Below, in pieces: positions 1-8,128 of a stretch of 64,000 bases of DNA. Source of the stretch: PMG-095 sp049324695 (GTDB lineage Bacteria > Myxococcota_A > Polyangia > Polyangiales > Polyangiaceae); assembly GCA_049324695.1 (NCBI GenBank), contig JBMOMJ010000043.1, forward strand, positions 39,557 to 103,556. Reading direction: 5' to 3'. The stretch's first letter is position 1; every line of letters starts with the position of its first letter. The notes below the pieces were generated by a model, which saw only the letters and a program-made list of their open reading frames with translations, was not told where the DNA came from and searched no databases. A program made the translations under genes and the position numbers.

Positions 1-1
1 C

Positions 2-2620
2 GCCACCTCCGGCCCGATCTTGCAGCAGTGCAAACCAGGCCGCGACGGTTGGAACCGCGTGAACGACTGCGGCGCGACCAACCTGTGTTATCCGGGGCCG
101 AGCCCAGCGTTCACCAACGGCTACTGCGCGACGTGTCCGTTGGCTGGCGAGGTCGCTTGCATGGGTTCGGCTACGCAGGTGTGCGCAGCGGATCGCAAGA
201 GTTGGACAGGCCAAACCAGCTGCGCCTTCGGTTGCGTCGACAGCGCGACCACCGACTACTGCGCGCAATGCTTCTCAGGGGAGAAGCGCTGCTCGGGCAG
301 CCAGCTACTGGCCTGCTCGATGGATCAGAAGTCGTTGCCCGTGCAATCGAACTGTGCGTTTGGTTGCGTCGACAGCGGCAACACCGACTACTGCGGAATT
401 TGTGGAGTGGGGGAGACTCGCTGCGCCGGCAGTGTGCCAGGCTCCAAGCTGCAGGTGTGCGCTGCCGGTCAGAACGCGCTCACCGATATGTCGACGTGCG
501 CCAATGGATGCATCGACAGCGGTACCGCCGACTATTGCGCCGAGTGCCGAGCGGGTGAGAGCCAATGCTTCGGCACCGGCGTGCGAACCTGCGGCACCAA
601 CGGCAGATGGGGCGCGGTGACCGCGTGCACGAACGGCACCTGCGTCGACGCCGGCACCGCCGACTATTGTCCCGGCTGCGCACCCAACGAGCTGCGCTGC
701 TCGGGCAGCACGCTGCTGCAGTGCAGCGCCGATCAAAAGAGCCTGACTACGGTCATGACCTGCGCCAACGGTTGTGTCGACAGCGGCACCACCGACTATT
801 GCGCGGCTTGCCAAGCCAACGAGCTGCGTTGCTCGGCCTCCACGTTGCAGCAATGCAGTATGGATCGCAAGTCGCTCTCCACCGCGCAGACTTGTACCTA
901 TGGCTGCATCGAGAGCGGGATCGCCGATTACTGCGCCGTCTGCAGCGTGGGCGAGCTCCGTTGCAGCGCATCGACGCTTCAGGTTTGCTCCACCGACCAG
1001 AAGAGCCTCACCAACTCGCAAGCCTGCACCAACGGGTGCTTCGACAGCGGCAGCGCGGACTACTGCGGTGATTGTAAACCCGGAGAGACACGCTGCACCA
1101 CGACGGGTGGGCTGCAAACCTGTGGGACCGATGGGCGCTGGGGCGCGACCGTCACCGCTTGTGGCAACGGCTGCTTCGGAACTTATCCGGTTGCGTACTG
1201 CGGCGTGTGCAGGCCAGGCGTGGATACGCAGTGCGCAGGCAGCAAGCTGCAATCGTGCACGACCGGGGGGCAATGGTCGAACGAGGAGATGGCGCCGACG
1301 TGCTCGATGGGCTGCATCGACAGCGGCACGAACGACTTCTGCGCGGAGTGCACCGCGGGCGATAAGACTTGCTCCGGCTCCACCCTGCAGACGTGCACCA
1401 ACGGTCGCTACAACGGCGGCACGCCGTGCGCGCTCGGCTGCTTCGGCAGCACACCCAACGCGCGTTGTGGGATCTGTAGCGCCGACCAAACCAACTGCGC
1501 CGCTGGCACCCTGCAGAGCTGCGTGAACGGCACTTGGAATGCGGGCACGCCGTGCACCAACGGCTGCATCGACCAGGGCACGAGCGATTTCTGCGCGGCC
1601 TGCCCGGTCAACGGCACACAATGCGCCACTAGCTCGACGCTTCAGGTTTGCGAGAACGGCGTGTGGGGCGAGCCCATGGCATGCCCGAACAACGCCTGCG
1701 TCGGCAATTCGTGCGCGCAGTGCACGCCAATGTCGACAGTGTGCTCGGGTACGACCAGCATCCGCACCTGCAGCAGCAGTGGCTCTTGGCAGGACCCCGT
1801 AGCGTGCCCGAACAACGCGTGTCTCAACAACGCGTGCGTCGACTGCATGCCAAACTCGGTGCTCTGCACCGACACGACACAGGCGAAGACCTGCGGCTCG
1901 AACGGCACGTGGAGCATGCCTGCGGAGTGCCCCAATCACGCCTGCGTCAACGACGCGTGCGTCGATTGCCAGCCCAATGCCGTTCAGTGCGCCAACTCCA
2001 CTCAGTCCCAGGTGTGTGACAGCACCGGGCACTGGGGGGTAGCGTCGAACTGCACCAGCGGCGCGTGCGTGAACGACGCCTGCGCCGCGTGTGTGCCAGG
2101 GACCAAGCAATGCGTCACGCTCGGTCCAGGCATGTCGGGCGTGCAGCTGTGCGGCCAAAACGGCCAGTGGGGTACGCCAACGAGCTGTGCCTACGGCTGC
2201 AACGACAACGGGACCGCCGACGACTGCCAGCCGTGCGAGGTTGGCACCAGCCAGTGCGCGGAAGATCTGATGTCGCTCGCCACCTGCCAGGTTGGCGGTT
2301 TCATGACCGAAAGCTGCATGAACAGCTGCTTCGACAACGGAAATCACGACTATTGTCGCGATTGCAGCGGCACCCAGTCGGTCTGCACGAGCCCAACGCA
2401 GTACCACGCCTGCGGGCCGGACGGGCACTGGCAGCCGCAGGTCGATTGCGCGCCGGACAACAAGGTTTGTTACGCTGGTGCCTGCGTGGACTGCACCCCC
2501 GGTACCAGCAAGTGCGAACCCGATGGCGTGAGCCGTAGGCTCTGCAATCAGTCCGGCAGCTGGAGCGACCCGCAGCCGTGCACGACGACGTGCAACACCA
2601 GCACCAACATGTGCGATTGA
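2..2620 (+). CDS. Cys-rich tandem-repeat protein, 5'-truncated by the window edge
   Basis: The frame is already open at base 2, so the true start lies outside the window; a TTG at 20 is only the first in-window start codon. The protein is built almost entirely of about 45-residue units. Each unit has a C-x2-GE-x2-C opening, a short Leu-x2-Cys segment, and a closing CxxGCxDSGTxDYC-like segment, giving about six Cys per unit. Some ten full units are followed by four shorter units ending in NNACV or NDACV, then longer ones again. The even Cys spacing suggests a disulfide-rich exported or surface protein, possibly an adhesion or stalk structure. No catalytic domain is visible. The stop is 8 bases before the next gene, which uses the same repeat type, so the two are probably one operon and paralogous. 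Function unknown. Confidence 0.8.
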   Translation, partial: ATSGPILQQCKPGRDGWNRVNDCGATNLCYPGPSPAFTNGYCATCPLAGEVACMGSATQVCAADRKSWTGQTSCAFGCVDSATTDYCAQCFSGEKRCSGSQLLACSMDQKSLPVQSNCAFGCVDSGNTDYCGICGVGETRCAGSVPGSKLQVCAAGQNALTDMSTCANGCIDSGTADYCAECRAGESQCFGTGVRTCGTNGRWGAVTACTNGTCVDAGTADYCPGCAPNELRCSGSTLLQCSADQKSLTTVMTCANGCVDSGTTDYCAACQANELRCSASTLQQCSMDRKSLSTAQTCTYGCIESGIADYCAVCSVGELRCSASTLQVCSTDQKSLTNSQACTNGCFDSGSADYCGDCKPGETRCTTTGGLQTCGTDGRWGATVTACGNGCFGTYPVAYCGVCRPGVDTQCAGSKLQSCTTGGQWSNEEMAPTCSMGCIDSGTNDFCAECTAGDKTCSGSTLQTCTNGRYNGGTPCALGCFGSTPNARCGICSADQTNCAAGTLQSCVNGTWNAGTPCTNGCIDQGTSDFCAACPVNGTQCATSSTLQVCENGVWGEPMACPNNACVGNSCAQCTPMSTVCSGTTSIRTCSSSGSWQDPVACPNNACLNNACVDCMPNSVLCTDTTQAKTCGSNGTWSMPAECPNHACVNDACVDCQPNAVQCANSTQSQVCDSTGHWGVASNCTSGACVNDACAACVPGTKQCVTLGPGMSGVQLCGQNGQWGTPTSCAYGCNDNGTADDCQPCEVGTSQCAEDLMSLATCQVGGFMTESCMNSCFDNGNHDYCRDCSGTQSVCTSPTQYHACGPDGHWQPQVDCAPDNKVCYAGACVDCTPGTSKCEPDGVSRRLCNQSGSWSDPQPCTTTCNTSTNMCD

Positions 2621-2628
2621 AACAGATC

Positions 2629-4113
2629 ATGGCGCGCCCGTTCGCGGTGTCGTTCGCGTTGCTCCTCGGAGCGTGCGGGCTGTTCCTCGAAGAATATCGT
2701 ATCGATGATTCGAAGCTGAAGGGCGCGTCGTGTCAGCTCGGTGAGCAGCGTTGCGTGGGGGATTGGTTGGTGGGTTGCACGCCGGCGCTCGATGGCTGGA
2801 GCGACGTCAGCGCCTGCGCGTTGCCGGATCGCTGCAATTCGGCGGCGGGAACTTGTGCTGCTTGCGCCAACGGCGAGTACCGCTGCGACGGAGCGGCCCT
2901 TCAAGTTTGTAACGCCGATCGCTCCGGTTGGGACACCGTCGAGACTTGTTCCAACGGCACCGCCTGCAACTTGAACCTGCAAGCTTGCGTTGCGTGCACG
3001 CCGAATGAGTTCCAGTGCAATGGCGGCGTGCTCTCGCAATGTAACGCGCAGGGCAGCTGGGCCTCACCCACACAATGTGGCTCGCCCGAGCTTTGCGTCG
3101 TCGCGGAAAATCGTAGCTCTGGCCAATGCATCGCATCAGCAATGTGCAAGCCGGGCGAGTACGCCTGCCAAGAAGCGCGTTTGGTTCGCTGCGACGCACA
3201 GGGCGTTACTTGGCTCGGCATCGAAACCTGCGCTAGTGCCGCGCTGTGCAAACAAACGTTGAGCAGCGCTGGCAGCATGCCGGGCTTGCTCGCTTGCGTG
3301 CCCGCCACGTGCGACGCCGACCAAGCGCGCTGCGATAACAACCAACTGCTCGTCTGCTCTCCCGAGCGCACCGGATTCACTCAAACGCGCACTTGCAGCG
3401 CAGATAACCCCTGCAATCCCAAGTTGCGCGACTGCGGCCGCTGCACACCCGGCGAGAAGTTTTGCTCCGGTGCAGATCTGCTCACCTGCGACAACAACGG
3501 CGTCTTTCAGCGCTCGGCGACCTGCGCAACGCGCGGCCTGTGCGACGCCGAAGCGGGCGTTTGTGATCCTCCTGAATGCGACCAGCCGGGTCATTCGGCT
3601 TGTGACCAAACCCAACCCCGCTTGGTTCAGTGTGCGCCAGATTTGCGCGTGCGAGTGAGCTATTGCGTCACTCCGGCGCTCTGCAATGCGCGCGAAGGCC
3701 GCTGCGAGCAACCGCGTTGTGCGGCGCAGGCCGTGCGCTGCGATGGCGGCCGCTTGCAGCACTGCAACCCGGACCAAACCGGCTGGGATACGGATCTCAC
3801 CTGTGCTGACGGCAGTTACTGCGACGTCGTCAACAAAGCTTGCACTGCCGGCACCTGCAAGGCCGACAGCTACCGTTGCAACGACGTGTACCTAGAACGT
3901 TGCGGCGCGAATGGCTACCAACGCGTTGCGCGCTGTGCGGCGCCCGCGTTGTGCCACGCCGACACCGCCCGTTGCGATCCGCCCGAGTGCATGTTGGGCA
4001 CCTTCCATTGCATCGGAAAGAGCCTGCAGGACTGCCATCCTGAGACCTTGCGCTGGGACGACTTCGACACCTGCACCGGTCAGTGCGACGACATCGGCGG
4101 CCGGTGTTTGTGA
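2629..4113 (+). CDS. Cys-rich repeat lipoprotein, paralogue of the upstream gene
   Basis: The ATG at 2629 is chosen because it opens a typical lipoprotein signal (ARPFAVSFALLLGACG, lipobox LGAC). The frame itself extends further upstream into the previous gene. After about residue 30 come roughly eleven units of 40-48 residues, with C-x2-GEYxC or C-x2-NEFQC openings and a W/L-x-C middle. They resemble the upstream repeats but lack the DSGTxDYC closing motif and are more diverged. The spacing of 8 bases suggests co-transcription with the first gene. The likely location is the outer membrane, outside the cytoplasm. The role is unknown; a disulfide-stabilised surface rod or adhesin is an inference only. 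Confidence 0.85.
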   Translation: MARPFAVSFALLLGACGLFLEEYRIDDSKLKGASCQLGEQRCVGDWLVGCTPALDGWSDVSACALPDRCNSAAGTCAACANGEYRCDGAALQVCNADRSGWDTVETCSNGTACNLNLQACVACTPNEFQCNGGVLSQCNAQGSWASPTQCGSPELCVVAENRSSGQCIASAMCKPGEYACQEARLVRCDAQGVTWLGIETCASAALCKQTLSSAGSMPGLLACVPATCDADQARCDNNQLLVCSPERTGFTQTRTCSADNPCNPKLRDCGRCTPGEKFCSGADLLTCDNNGVFQRSATCATRGLCDAEAGVCDPPECDQPGHSACDQTQPRLVQCAPDLRVRVSYCVTPALCNAREGRCEQPRCAAQAVRCDGGRLQHCNPDQTGWDTDLTCADGSYCDVVNKACTAGTCKADSYRCNDVYLERCGANGYQRVARCAAPALCHADTARCDPPECMLGTFHCIGKSLQDCHPETLRWDDFDTCTGQCDDIGGRCL

Positions 4114-4129
4114 TGTGCGCGCGCCGGTC

Positions 4130-4153
4130 CGACTCGAACCAGAGCGCGAGTCG
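4130..4153. terminator. Possible bidirectional hairpin between convergent genes
   Basis: CGACTCG (4130-4136) pairs with CGAGTCG (4147-4153) across a 10-base loop. It lies in the 67-base gap between the convergent ends of the repeat lipoprotein (4113) and the small Cys-rich lipoprotein (4181). There is no U-run on either side, so it may end transcription only weakly or need Rho. Confidence 0.35.
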
Positions 4154-4180
4154 AGTCGAACCGGGAGTCGCGGGCTAGCT

Positions 4181-4753
4181 TCAGTTTGCGACGCAGTAAC
4201 CAGAGACGCAGCTGTAGTCGACTGGGCAATCGCAAGCCGCGTTGCACGGCGTGCCAAGGTTGCCGCCGCTTCCGTTGTTGGTGCCCCCGGTGGCTCCGCC
4301 GCTTCCGCTGTTGCTTCCGCCGTTAGTGGTGCCCCCGTTGCCACTGTTCGTGCCGGCCACCGGCGCGCCACCGTTAGCGTTCGTGTTGCCGCCGCTTCCG
4401 CACGAATTGCAGTTACCCCCGCTGCCTTGCGGTTGACTGCAACGCCCCTCAATCACGTCGTTACACGAGCTTGCCTCGGCGCACGCGCACAAGCGATGCG
4501 TCTCTTCGGGCAAACGTTTGTAACGCTCACGACAAGAATCCACGCATTTGCCGAAGTCACCCGCTTGCTCGGCGCCGCACACGCTCAGGCGACCGCAATA
4601 GCTGGTGCACTCCGCGTGCTGATGATCGTCATCCTCCCAATCGTCTTCATTGCAGGTCGCCCCGTGCTCACAGTTGTGAATCTCACAGGCTGATGCGGCG
4701 AACAGCGTCGCGACCACGGCCGAAAGAGACACCACAATCGTTCGGATCGTCAT
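4181..4753 (-). CDS. Small Cys-rich lipoprotein with Gly/Asn-rich tether
   Basis: 190 residues. The N-terminus is a signal peptide with lipobox FAASAC, so a lipid-anchored exported protein is expected. Residues about 24-115 carry many Cys (CEIHNCEHGATC, CTSYCGRLSVC and CACAEASSC segments). Residues 115-165 are a Gly/Asn/Ser-rich low-complexity linker. The last 25 residues form a compact CDCPVDYSCVSGYC module. The layout, with a linker between two disulfide-rich parts, recalls other lipoproteins in this window, though here the linker is central. It is convergent with the repeat lipoprotein gene on the left. No enzyme motif was seen; function unknown. Confidence 0.8.
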   Translation of the reverse strand: MTIRTIVVSLSAVVATLFAASACEIHNCEHGATCNEDDWEDDDHQHAECTSYCGRLSVCGAEQAGDFGKCVDSCRERYKRLPEETHRLCACAEASSCNDVIEGRCSQPQGSGGNCNSCGSGGNTNANGGAPVAGTNSGNGGTTNGGSNSGSGGATGGTNNGSGGNLGTPCNAACDCPVDYSCVSGYCVAN

Positions 4754-4962
4754 GACAAGACTCCTCCACTGCCCCAGGAGCGCTTAACTCCACGAGCGAA
4801 AGCGCGAGCGTTTGAATGGGCTCGCGAAGAGGAGTGCCCGCCTTCAACTGGTCCGTTCAAACAAATCGTGCAGCTTCTCGATCGGCGCTCCACTTTGGAC
4901 GCGCGAGCCAGCGCAAGCGCCAAAACCAGCGCGCGGCGCCGGACCGCGGCCGCGGATCATTG

Positions 4963-4968
4963 TTGACA
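4963..4968 (+). promoter_or_regulatory. Candidate -35 box of the TetR gene
   Basis: A perfect TTGACA lies 32 bases before the TetR ATG. The matching -10 region 17 bases downstream (about 4986-4991, TTTTCC) is poor. If it is used, transcription would begin almost at the start codon, giving a leaderless message. Confidence 0.3.
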
Positions 4969-4999
4969 ACTCGGTCCAAAATGCGTTTTCCTAGCGTTC

Positions 5000-5605
5000 A
5001 TGTCGGGCCGGCCGCGCGAATTCGATCGAGAGCAGGCGCTGGACCGCGCCATGGAGCTCTTTTGGGAGCGAGGCTACGACGCCACCAGTATGAGCGACCT
5101 GACTGAGGCGCTCGGCGTTGGTCGGCAGAGTCTGTACGGCGCGTTCGGCGACAAGCGCCAGCTGTTCCTGGAGTGCATGGACCGTTACGTGGAGGTCGTG
5201 CTCAAAACAGCTATTTTCGACCCGCTCGGGGCGGAAGGTTCGCCGCTGGAGAATGTGCACCGCGTGCTCGACGGTTGGGAGCAATACGCGAAGAGCTCTG
5301 ACTTTCGCGGTTGCCTGCTCGGAAAGTCGTTGGGCGAGCTGGGTCAGCGTGAACCCGAGCTCGACCGTGTGCTGCGTACGAAGTTGGATCGCATGAGCCA
5401 AAGCTTCGAGCGTGCACTCAAGCTCGCCAAGAAGCAGGGCGAGCTTCTGCCCAGCGCCGATCCGCGTGTGTTGGCACGCACCCTGACCGCGTTTGCGCAG
5501 GGAGCCGGTATGGTGTGCCAGGTGTGGCGCGAACCCGAGCTGATTCAGCAAACGCTTCAAGGCGCGCGCGCGCTGCTCGTCGCGTTCAGCTCGCCAAAGA
5601 GCTGA
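5000..5605 (+). CDS. TetR/AcrR family transcriptional regulator
   Basis: 201 residues, normal for the family. Residues 5-55 form the TetR DNA-binding domain (REFDREQALDRAMELFWERG, then the DLTEALGVGRQSLYGAFG helix-turn-helix at about 33-50). The rest is a helical ligand-binding and dimerisation domain of the kind common in small-molecule-responsive repressors. The SDR gene starts 70 bases downstream on the same strand, so the regulator probably controls itself and that enzyme. I found no convincing symmetric operator. The inducer is unknown. Confidence 0.9.
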   Translation: MSGRPREFDREQALDRAMELFWERGYDATSMSDLTEALGVGRQSLYGAFGDKRQLFLECMDRYVEVVLKTAIFDPLGAEGSPLENVHRVLDGWEQYAKSSDFRGCLLGKSLGELGQREPELDRVLRTKLDRMSQSFERALKLAKKQGELLPSADPRVLARTLTAFAQGAGMVCQVWREPELIQQTLQGARALLVAFSSPKS

Positions 5606-5675
5606 ATTCTGGGAAGAGAGGCGCCACGGTTTCGTTTGCCGAATTGTGGAACGATTGGTCAATAACGAGGTAACC

Positions 5676-6422
5676 ATGAGACTAAAAAACAAAAATGCCC
5701 TGATTACTGGTGGAACTTCGGGGATCGGGCTCGCCACGGCCAAACTCTTTCTGAAGGAGGGTGCACGTCTCACCGTGAGCGGGAGCAATGCCGACAGCGT
5801 CACGCGCGCCGAACAGGAGCTCTCGAGCGCTGCCCGCGTGTGCGTGTCCGATGCCGCCGTGGATGCACAGGTGAAGCAACTAGTTGATGACGTCGTGAGC
5901 GCACACGGCCCAATCGACGTCCTCTTTCTGAACGCTGGCAAACCCGCGCTCGCACCGCTCGTCAGCATGGACGAATCCACGTTCGACGCGATGATCGATC
6001 TGAACCTAAAGGGTCCCTGGCTTGCCCTGCGCGCTGCAGCGCCGCACCTGCGCCAAGGTGCTTCCATCATTTTGAACACCTCGGTGGCGAACGTCTCGGG
6101 TGCCGCTGGCCTCAGCGCCTATGCAGCCGCCAAAGCCGGCCTGCGCTCATTGGGCCGCTGCGCTGCTCGCGAGTTCCTCGCCGCTGGTGTGCGCGTGAAC
6201 GCAGTCTCACCGGGTCCCATCGACACGCCCGCTGTCGACAAGATGGGCTTGCCGAGCGAAACCGCGCGCTACGTGCGCGATCAACTCCTGAGCTCGGTTC
6301 CCATGGGCCGCTTCGGCACCGCGCAAGAAGTGGCCGAAGTTGTCCTCTTTCTCGCGAGCGATGCCTCCACCTTCATGACCGGCACCGAGCTCGTCGTCGA
6401 CGGCGGCGCCACTCAGCTCTGA
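5676..6422 (+). CDS. SDR family oxidoreductase
   Basis: 248 residues, classical short-chain dehydrogenase/reductase. Visible are the TGGTSGIG nucleotide motif (11-18), NAG (86-88), Asn110, Ser136, and Tyr149-x3-Lys153, so the full catalytic tetrad is present. The ATG at 5676 is preferred over an in-frame start 30 bases upstream because a CGAGG ribosome site precedes it and the MRLKNKNALITGG opening fits the family. The C-terminus (FMTGTELVVDGGATQL) is also typical. It sits just behind a TetR gene, a common regulator-enzyme pair that often handles a small toxic or signalling carbonyl compound. Substrate not predictable. Confidence 0.9.
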   Translation: MRLKNKNALITGGTSGIGLATAKLFLKEGARLTVSGSNADSVTRAEQELSSAARVCVSDAAVDAQVKQLVDDVVSAHGPIDVLFLNAGKPALAPLVSMDESTFDAMIDLNLKGPWLALRAAAPHLRQGASIILNTSVANVSGAAGLSAYAAAKAGLRSLGRCAAREFLAAGVRVNAVSPGPIDTPAVDKMGLPSETARYVRDQLLSSVPMGRFGTAQEVAEVVLFLASDASTFMTGTELVVDGGATQL

Positions 6423-6503
6423 ACGAAGCGTTCTCCGCGCAGTGACGGTCCGTCTCTCATTCCCGAATCGCTGCTGGCCACGGCGGTTCGGGAGGGCGGA
6501 GCT

Positions 6504-7010
6504 TTACGTGGGAGATGATCCTTCCGGCTCCGTGCACGTGATTCGCGATGCGGGCCAGAGCGCTCCGAGCGCGCAGCTGAGCAGCGCGACGATGAACGCA
6601 GTGCTGAGTGATTCGATGCTCGGTTGAAAGCCGTGCGCGGCCGGCAAGAGCTGTTGCGTTGCGGCCCCCAGCGAGCCACGAAGGGCCAACCCCAAAAAAA
6701 TGGCGAGCAATGCCGCGACGCCGCCCTGCGCCGTGTACTCGAAGATCAGCAGGGTTTGAATCTGTTCTCTCGAAAAGCCCACGCTGAACAGCACGCGGTC
6801 CATCGCAACGCGCTCGCCGAGGCTGCTCCACGCGCTGGCGCACGTGATGGCGCTGAGGAGAAACGACGACAGCAGGGATAACCAGCTCTGCGGCAGCGCC
6901 GATGAGATCACGGCGAAGCTCAGGCAGCACAACGTCAAGCCGAGCACGCTGAGCGCTAGGCGCCGCTTGTTGGCGAGAGCACTCTGAAAAATCAAATGTT
7001 CGAAGCTCAT
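6504..7010 (-). CDS. Minimal FtsX-like ABC permease lacking a periplasmic domain
   Basis: The ATG at 7010 overlaps the stop of the ATPase gene as ATGA, so the pair is translationally coupled. Upstream in-frame codons are shadow. The 168 residues hold about four membrane helices (17-38, 44-63, 88-111, 134-153). Residues 60-110, with an ERVAMDRVLFSVGFSREQI coupling-helix region followed by a membrane helix, match the FtsX permease fold. Ordinary FtsX/MacB permeases have about 200 residues of periplasmic domain between helices 1 and 2. Here only four or five residues separate them. It is probably the membrane partner of the adjacent ATPase. Substrate unknown. Confidence 0.7.
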   Translation of the reverse strand: MSFEHLIFQSALANKRRLALSVLGLTLCCLSFAVISSALPQSWLSLLSSFLLSAITCASAWSSLGERVAMDRVLFSVGFSREQIQTLLIFEYTAQGGVAALLAIFLGLALRGSLGAATQQLLPAAHGFQPSIESLSTAFIVALLSCALGALWPASRITCTEPEGSSPT

Positions 7011-7834
7011 GCCGATAAAGCCTCCGGTTTTGTGCTCGGCGATTGCCGCGCGTGAGAGCAGACCATACGCAACGGAGGGATGCGCCGCGCGCTCGGCAAG
7101 CGCTCGATGTGACTCGCTCGCTGCGAGGCGCTTTCGTCGCGGGTGGCGAGCACGATGGTCTTGCGAAACACGGCGTTGAGTTGCGACAGCAAATCGAGCA
7201 CGCGCGTCTGCTGCAGGCCTTGGAGGCCACGGCACGGCTCATCCAGCACAATCAGGTTGGCTCCATTCAGCAAGGCGCGTGCGATCGCGGCGCGCTGTAC
7301 GTCGCCGGCTTGGACTTGATTCGGGTAGCGCTTGCCAGCGTTACCGAGGCCAATCATCTCGAGCGCAGAGGCCGCCCGTTCACGACGCTCCGAGCGACTG
7401 AGCTTCGATAGGAGCAGCGGCAACTCCAGGTTTTGCTGCAACGTGAGGCGCGGTAGCAGGTTTCCCTCGGGCAGCACCACGCTCACGCTGCGGCCGCGAA
7501 AGTCGGCGAGCTCGCTATCGCCGAGTTCGTCTACTCGCACACCACCGACGCTGAGCTTGCCGTTGGAACGCTCGAGACCGGACAGCATGCGCACCAACGC
7601 CGACTTGCCCGAGCCGGACTCACCCAACACCACGACGAACGCACCCACGGGCACATCCAGATCGAACGTTCGACCACCGCAGCGACCCAGCGCGATTGGC
7701 AGCGCCCAGTGAGCACGAGCGTTCGTGCCGGCCTGGAGGCCAGCCGGCGAGCGCCAGAGCGTGAGCCCGCGCGCCACGATCATGGGTATGCGACCGGAGA
7801 GGGGGGTTTGGTCGGCGAGCACCAGCTGGTTCAT
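7007..7834 (-). CDS. Degenerate ABC transporter ATP-binding protein (LolD/MacB type)
   Basis: 275 residues. Walker A GESGSGKS (71-78) and Walker B with catalytic Glu (LIVLDEP, D198/E199) are intact. Three other key positions are altered: the Q-loop Gln is Pro122 in VVLPEGNLLP, the LSGGQ signature reads VQAGD (174-178), and the H-loop His is Arg232 in ATRD. Family knowledge says such changes impair hydrolysis or coupling, so the protein may act as a slow or signalling ATPase. The start is supported by a GAGGAAG ribosome site just upstream. The gene is divergent from the MarR-type regulator gene, with two palindromes between, and is coupled to a minimal FtsX-like permease. Confidence 0.8.
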   Translation of the reverse strand: MNQLVLADQTPLSGRIPMIVARGLTLWRSPAGLQAGTNARAHWALPIALGRCGGRTFDLDVPVGAFVVVLGESGSGKSALVRMLSGLERSNGKLSVGGVRVDELGDSELADFRGRSVSVVLPEGNLLPRLTLQQNLELPLLLSKLSRSERRERAASALEMIGLGNAGKRYPNQVQAGDVQRAAIARALLNGANLIVLDEPCRGLQGLQQTRVLDLLSQLNAVFRKTIVLATRDESASQRASHIERLPSARRIPPLRMVCSHARQSPSTKPEALSA

Positions 7835-7974
7835 GGGCTTCCTCGAGCGCGGAGTTAGAGTCTTGGAGCAGGGGGCTTTTGCGGCGGAAGTCGCTCCAGC
7901 ACCTACACATGCCGGTTTTTTCTGTCAGCCGCTTGTCAGGGTTTGCTATTTCTCAAGCTTCGGACGGCTAAATG

Positions 7975-7989
7975 TCTTAGTTGCTAAGA
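7975..7989. promoter_or_regulatory. Palindromic operator candidate 1 (MarR type)
   Basis: TCTTAGTTGCTAAGA has the pattern TCTTA-N5-TAAGA and is symmetric over 12 of 15 bases. It lies between the divergent ABC and MarR genes, about 140 bases upstream of both starts. A second box with the same geometry lies at 8106-8120. Confidence 0.6.
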
Positions 7990-8105
7990 TACTCATGGTT
8001 ATGGATCGGTGCTGTCCAACGTCAAGCGCTCCGAGCGCCGAAAACACAAATCATCGAATTTATCGGCGATTTGACGGTGATCGGATTGACCAGGCTCGCT
8101 GAGTA

Positions 8106-8120
8106 TCTTATCTGGTAAGA
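8106..8120. promoter_or_regulatory. Palindromic operator candidate 2 (MarR type)
   Basis: TCTTATCTGGTAAGA has the same TCTTA-N5-TAAGA form as the box at 7975. It ends 8 bases before the GTG start of the MarR-type gene, a position suited to autorepression. Confidence 0.6.
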
Positions 8121-8128
8121 CAAATAGA

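Noticed and set aside
305..2428. Long minus-strand frame over the Cys-rich repeat gene
   Set aside because: It mirrors the repeat gene and has no fold or signal; a GC-driven shadow.
4130..4160. GACTCGAACC stretch like a tRNA T-arm
   Set aside because: No cloverleaf can be drawn around it; better explained as a hairpin between convergent genes.
5642..5664. Possible TetR operator near GGAACGATTGGTC
   Set aside because: The halves are not symmetric when compared base by base.
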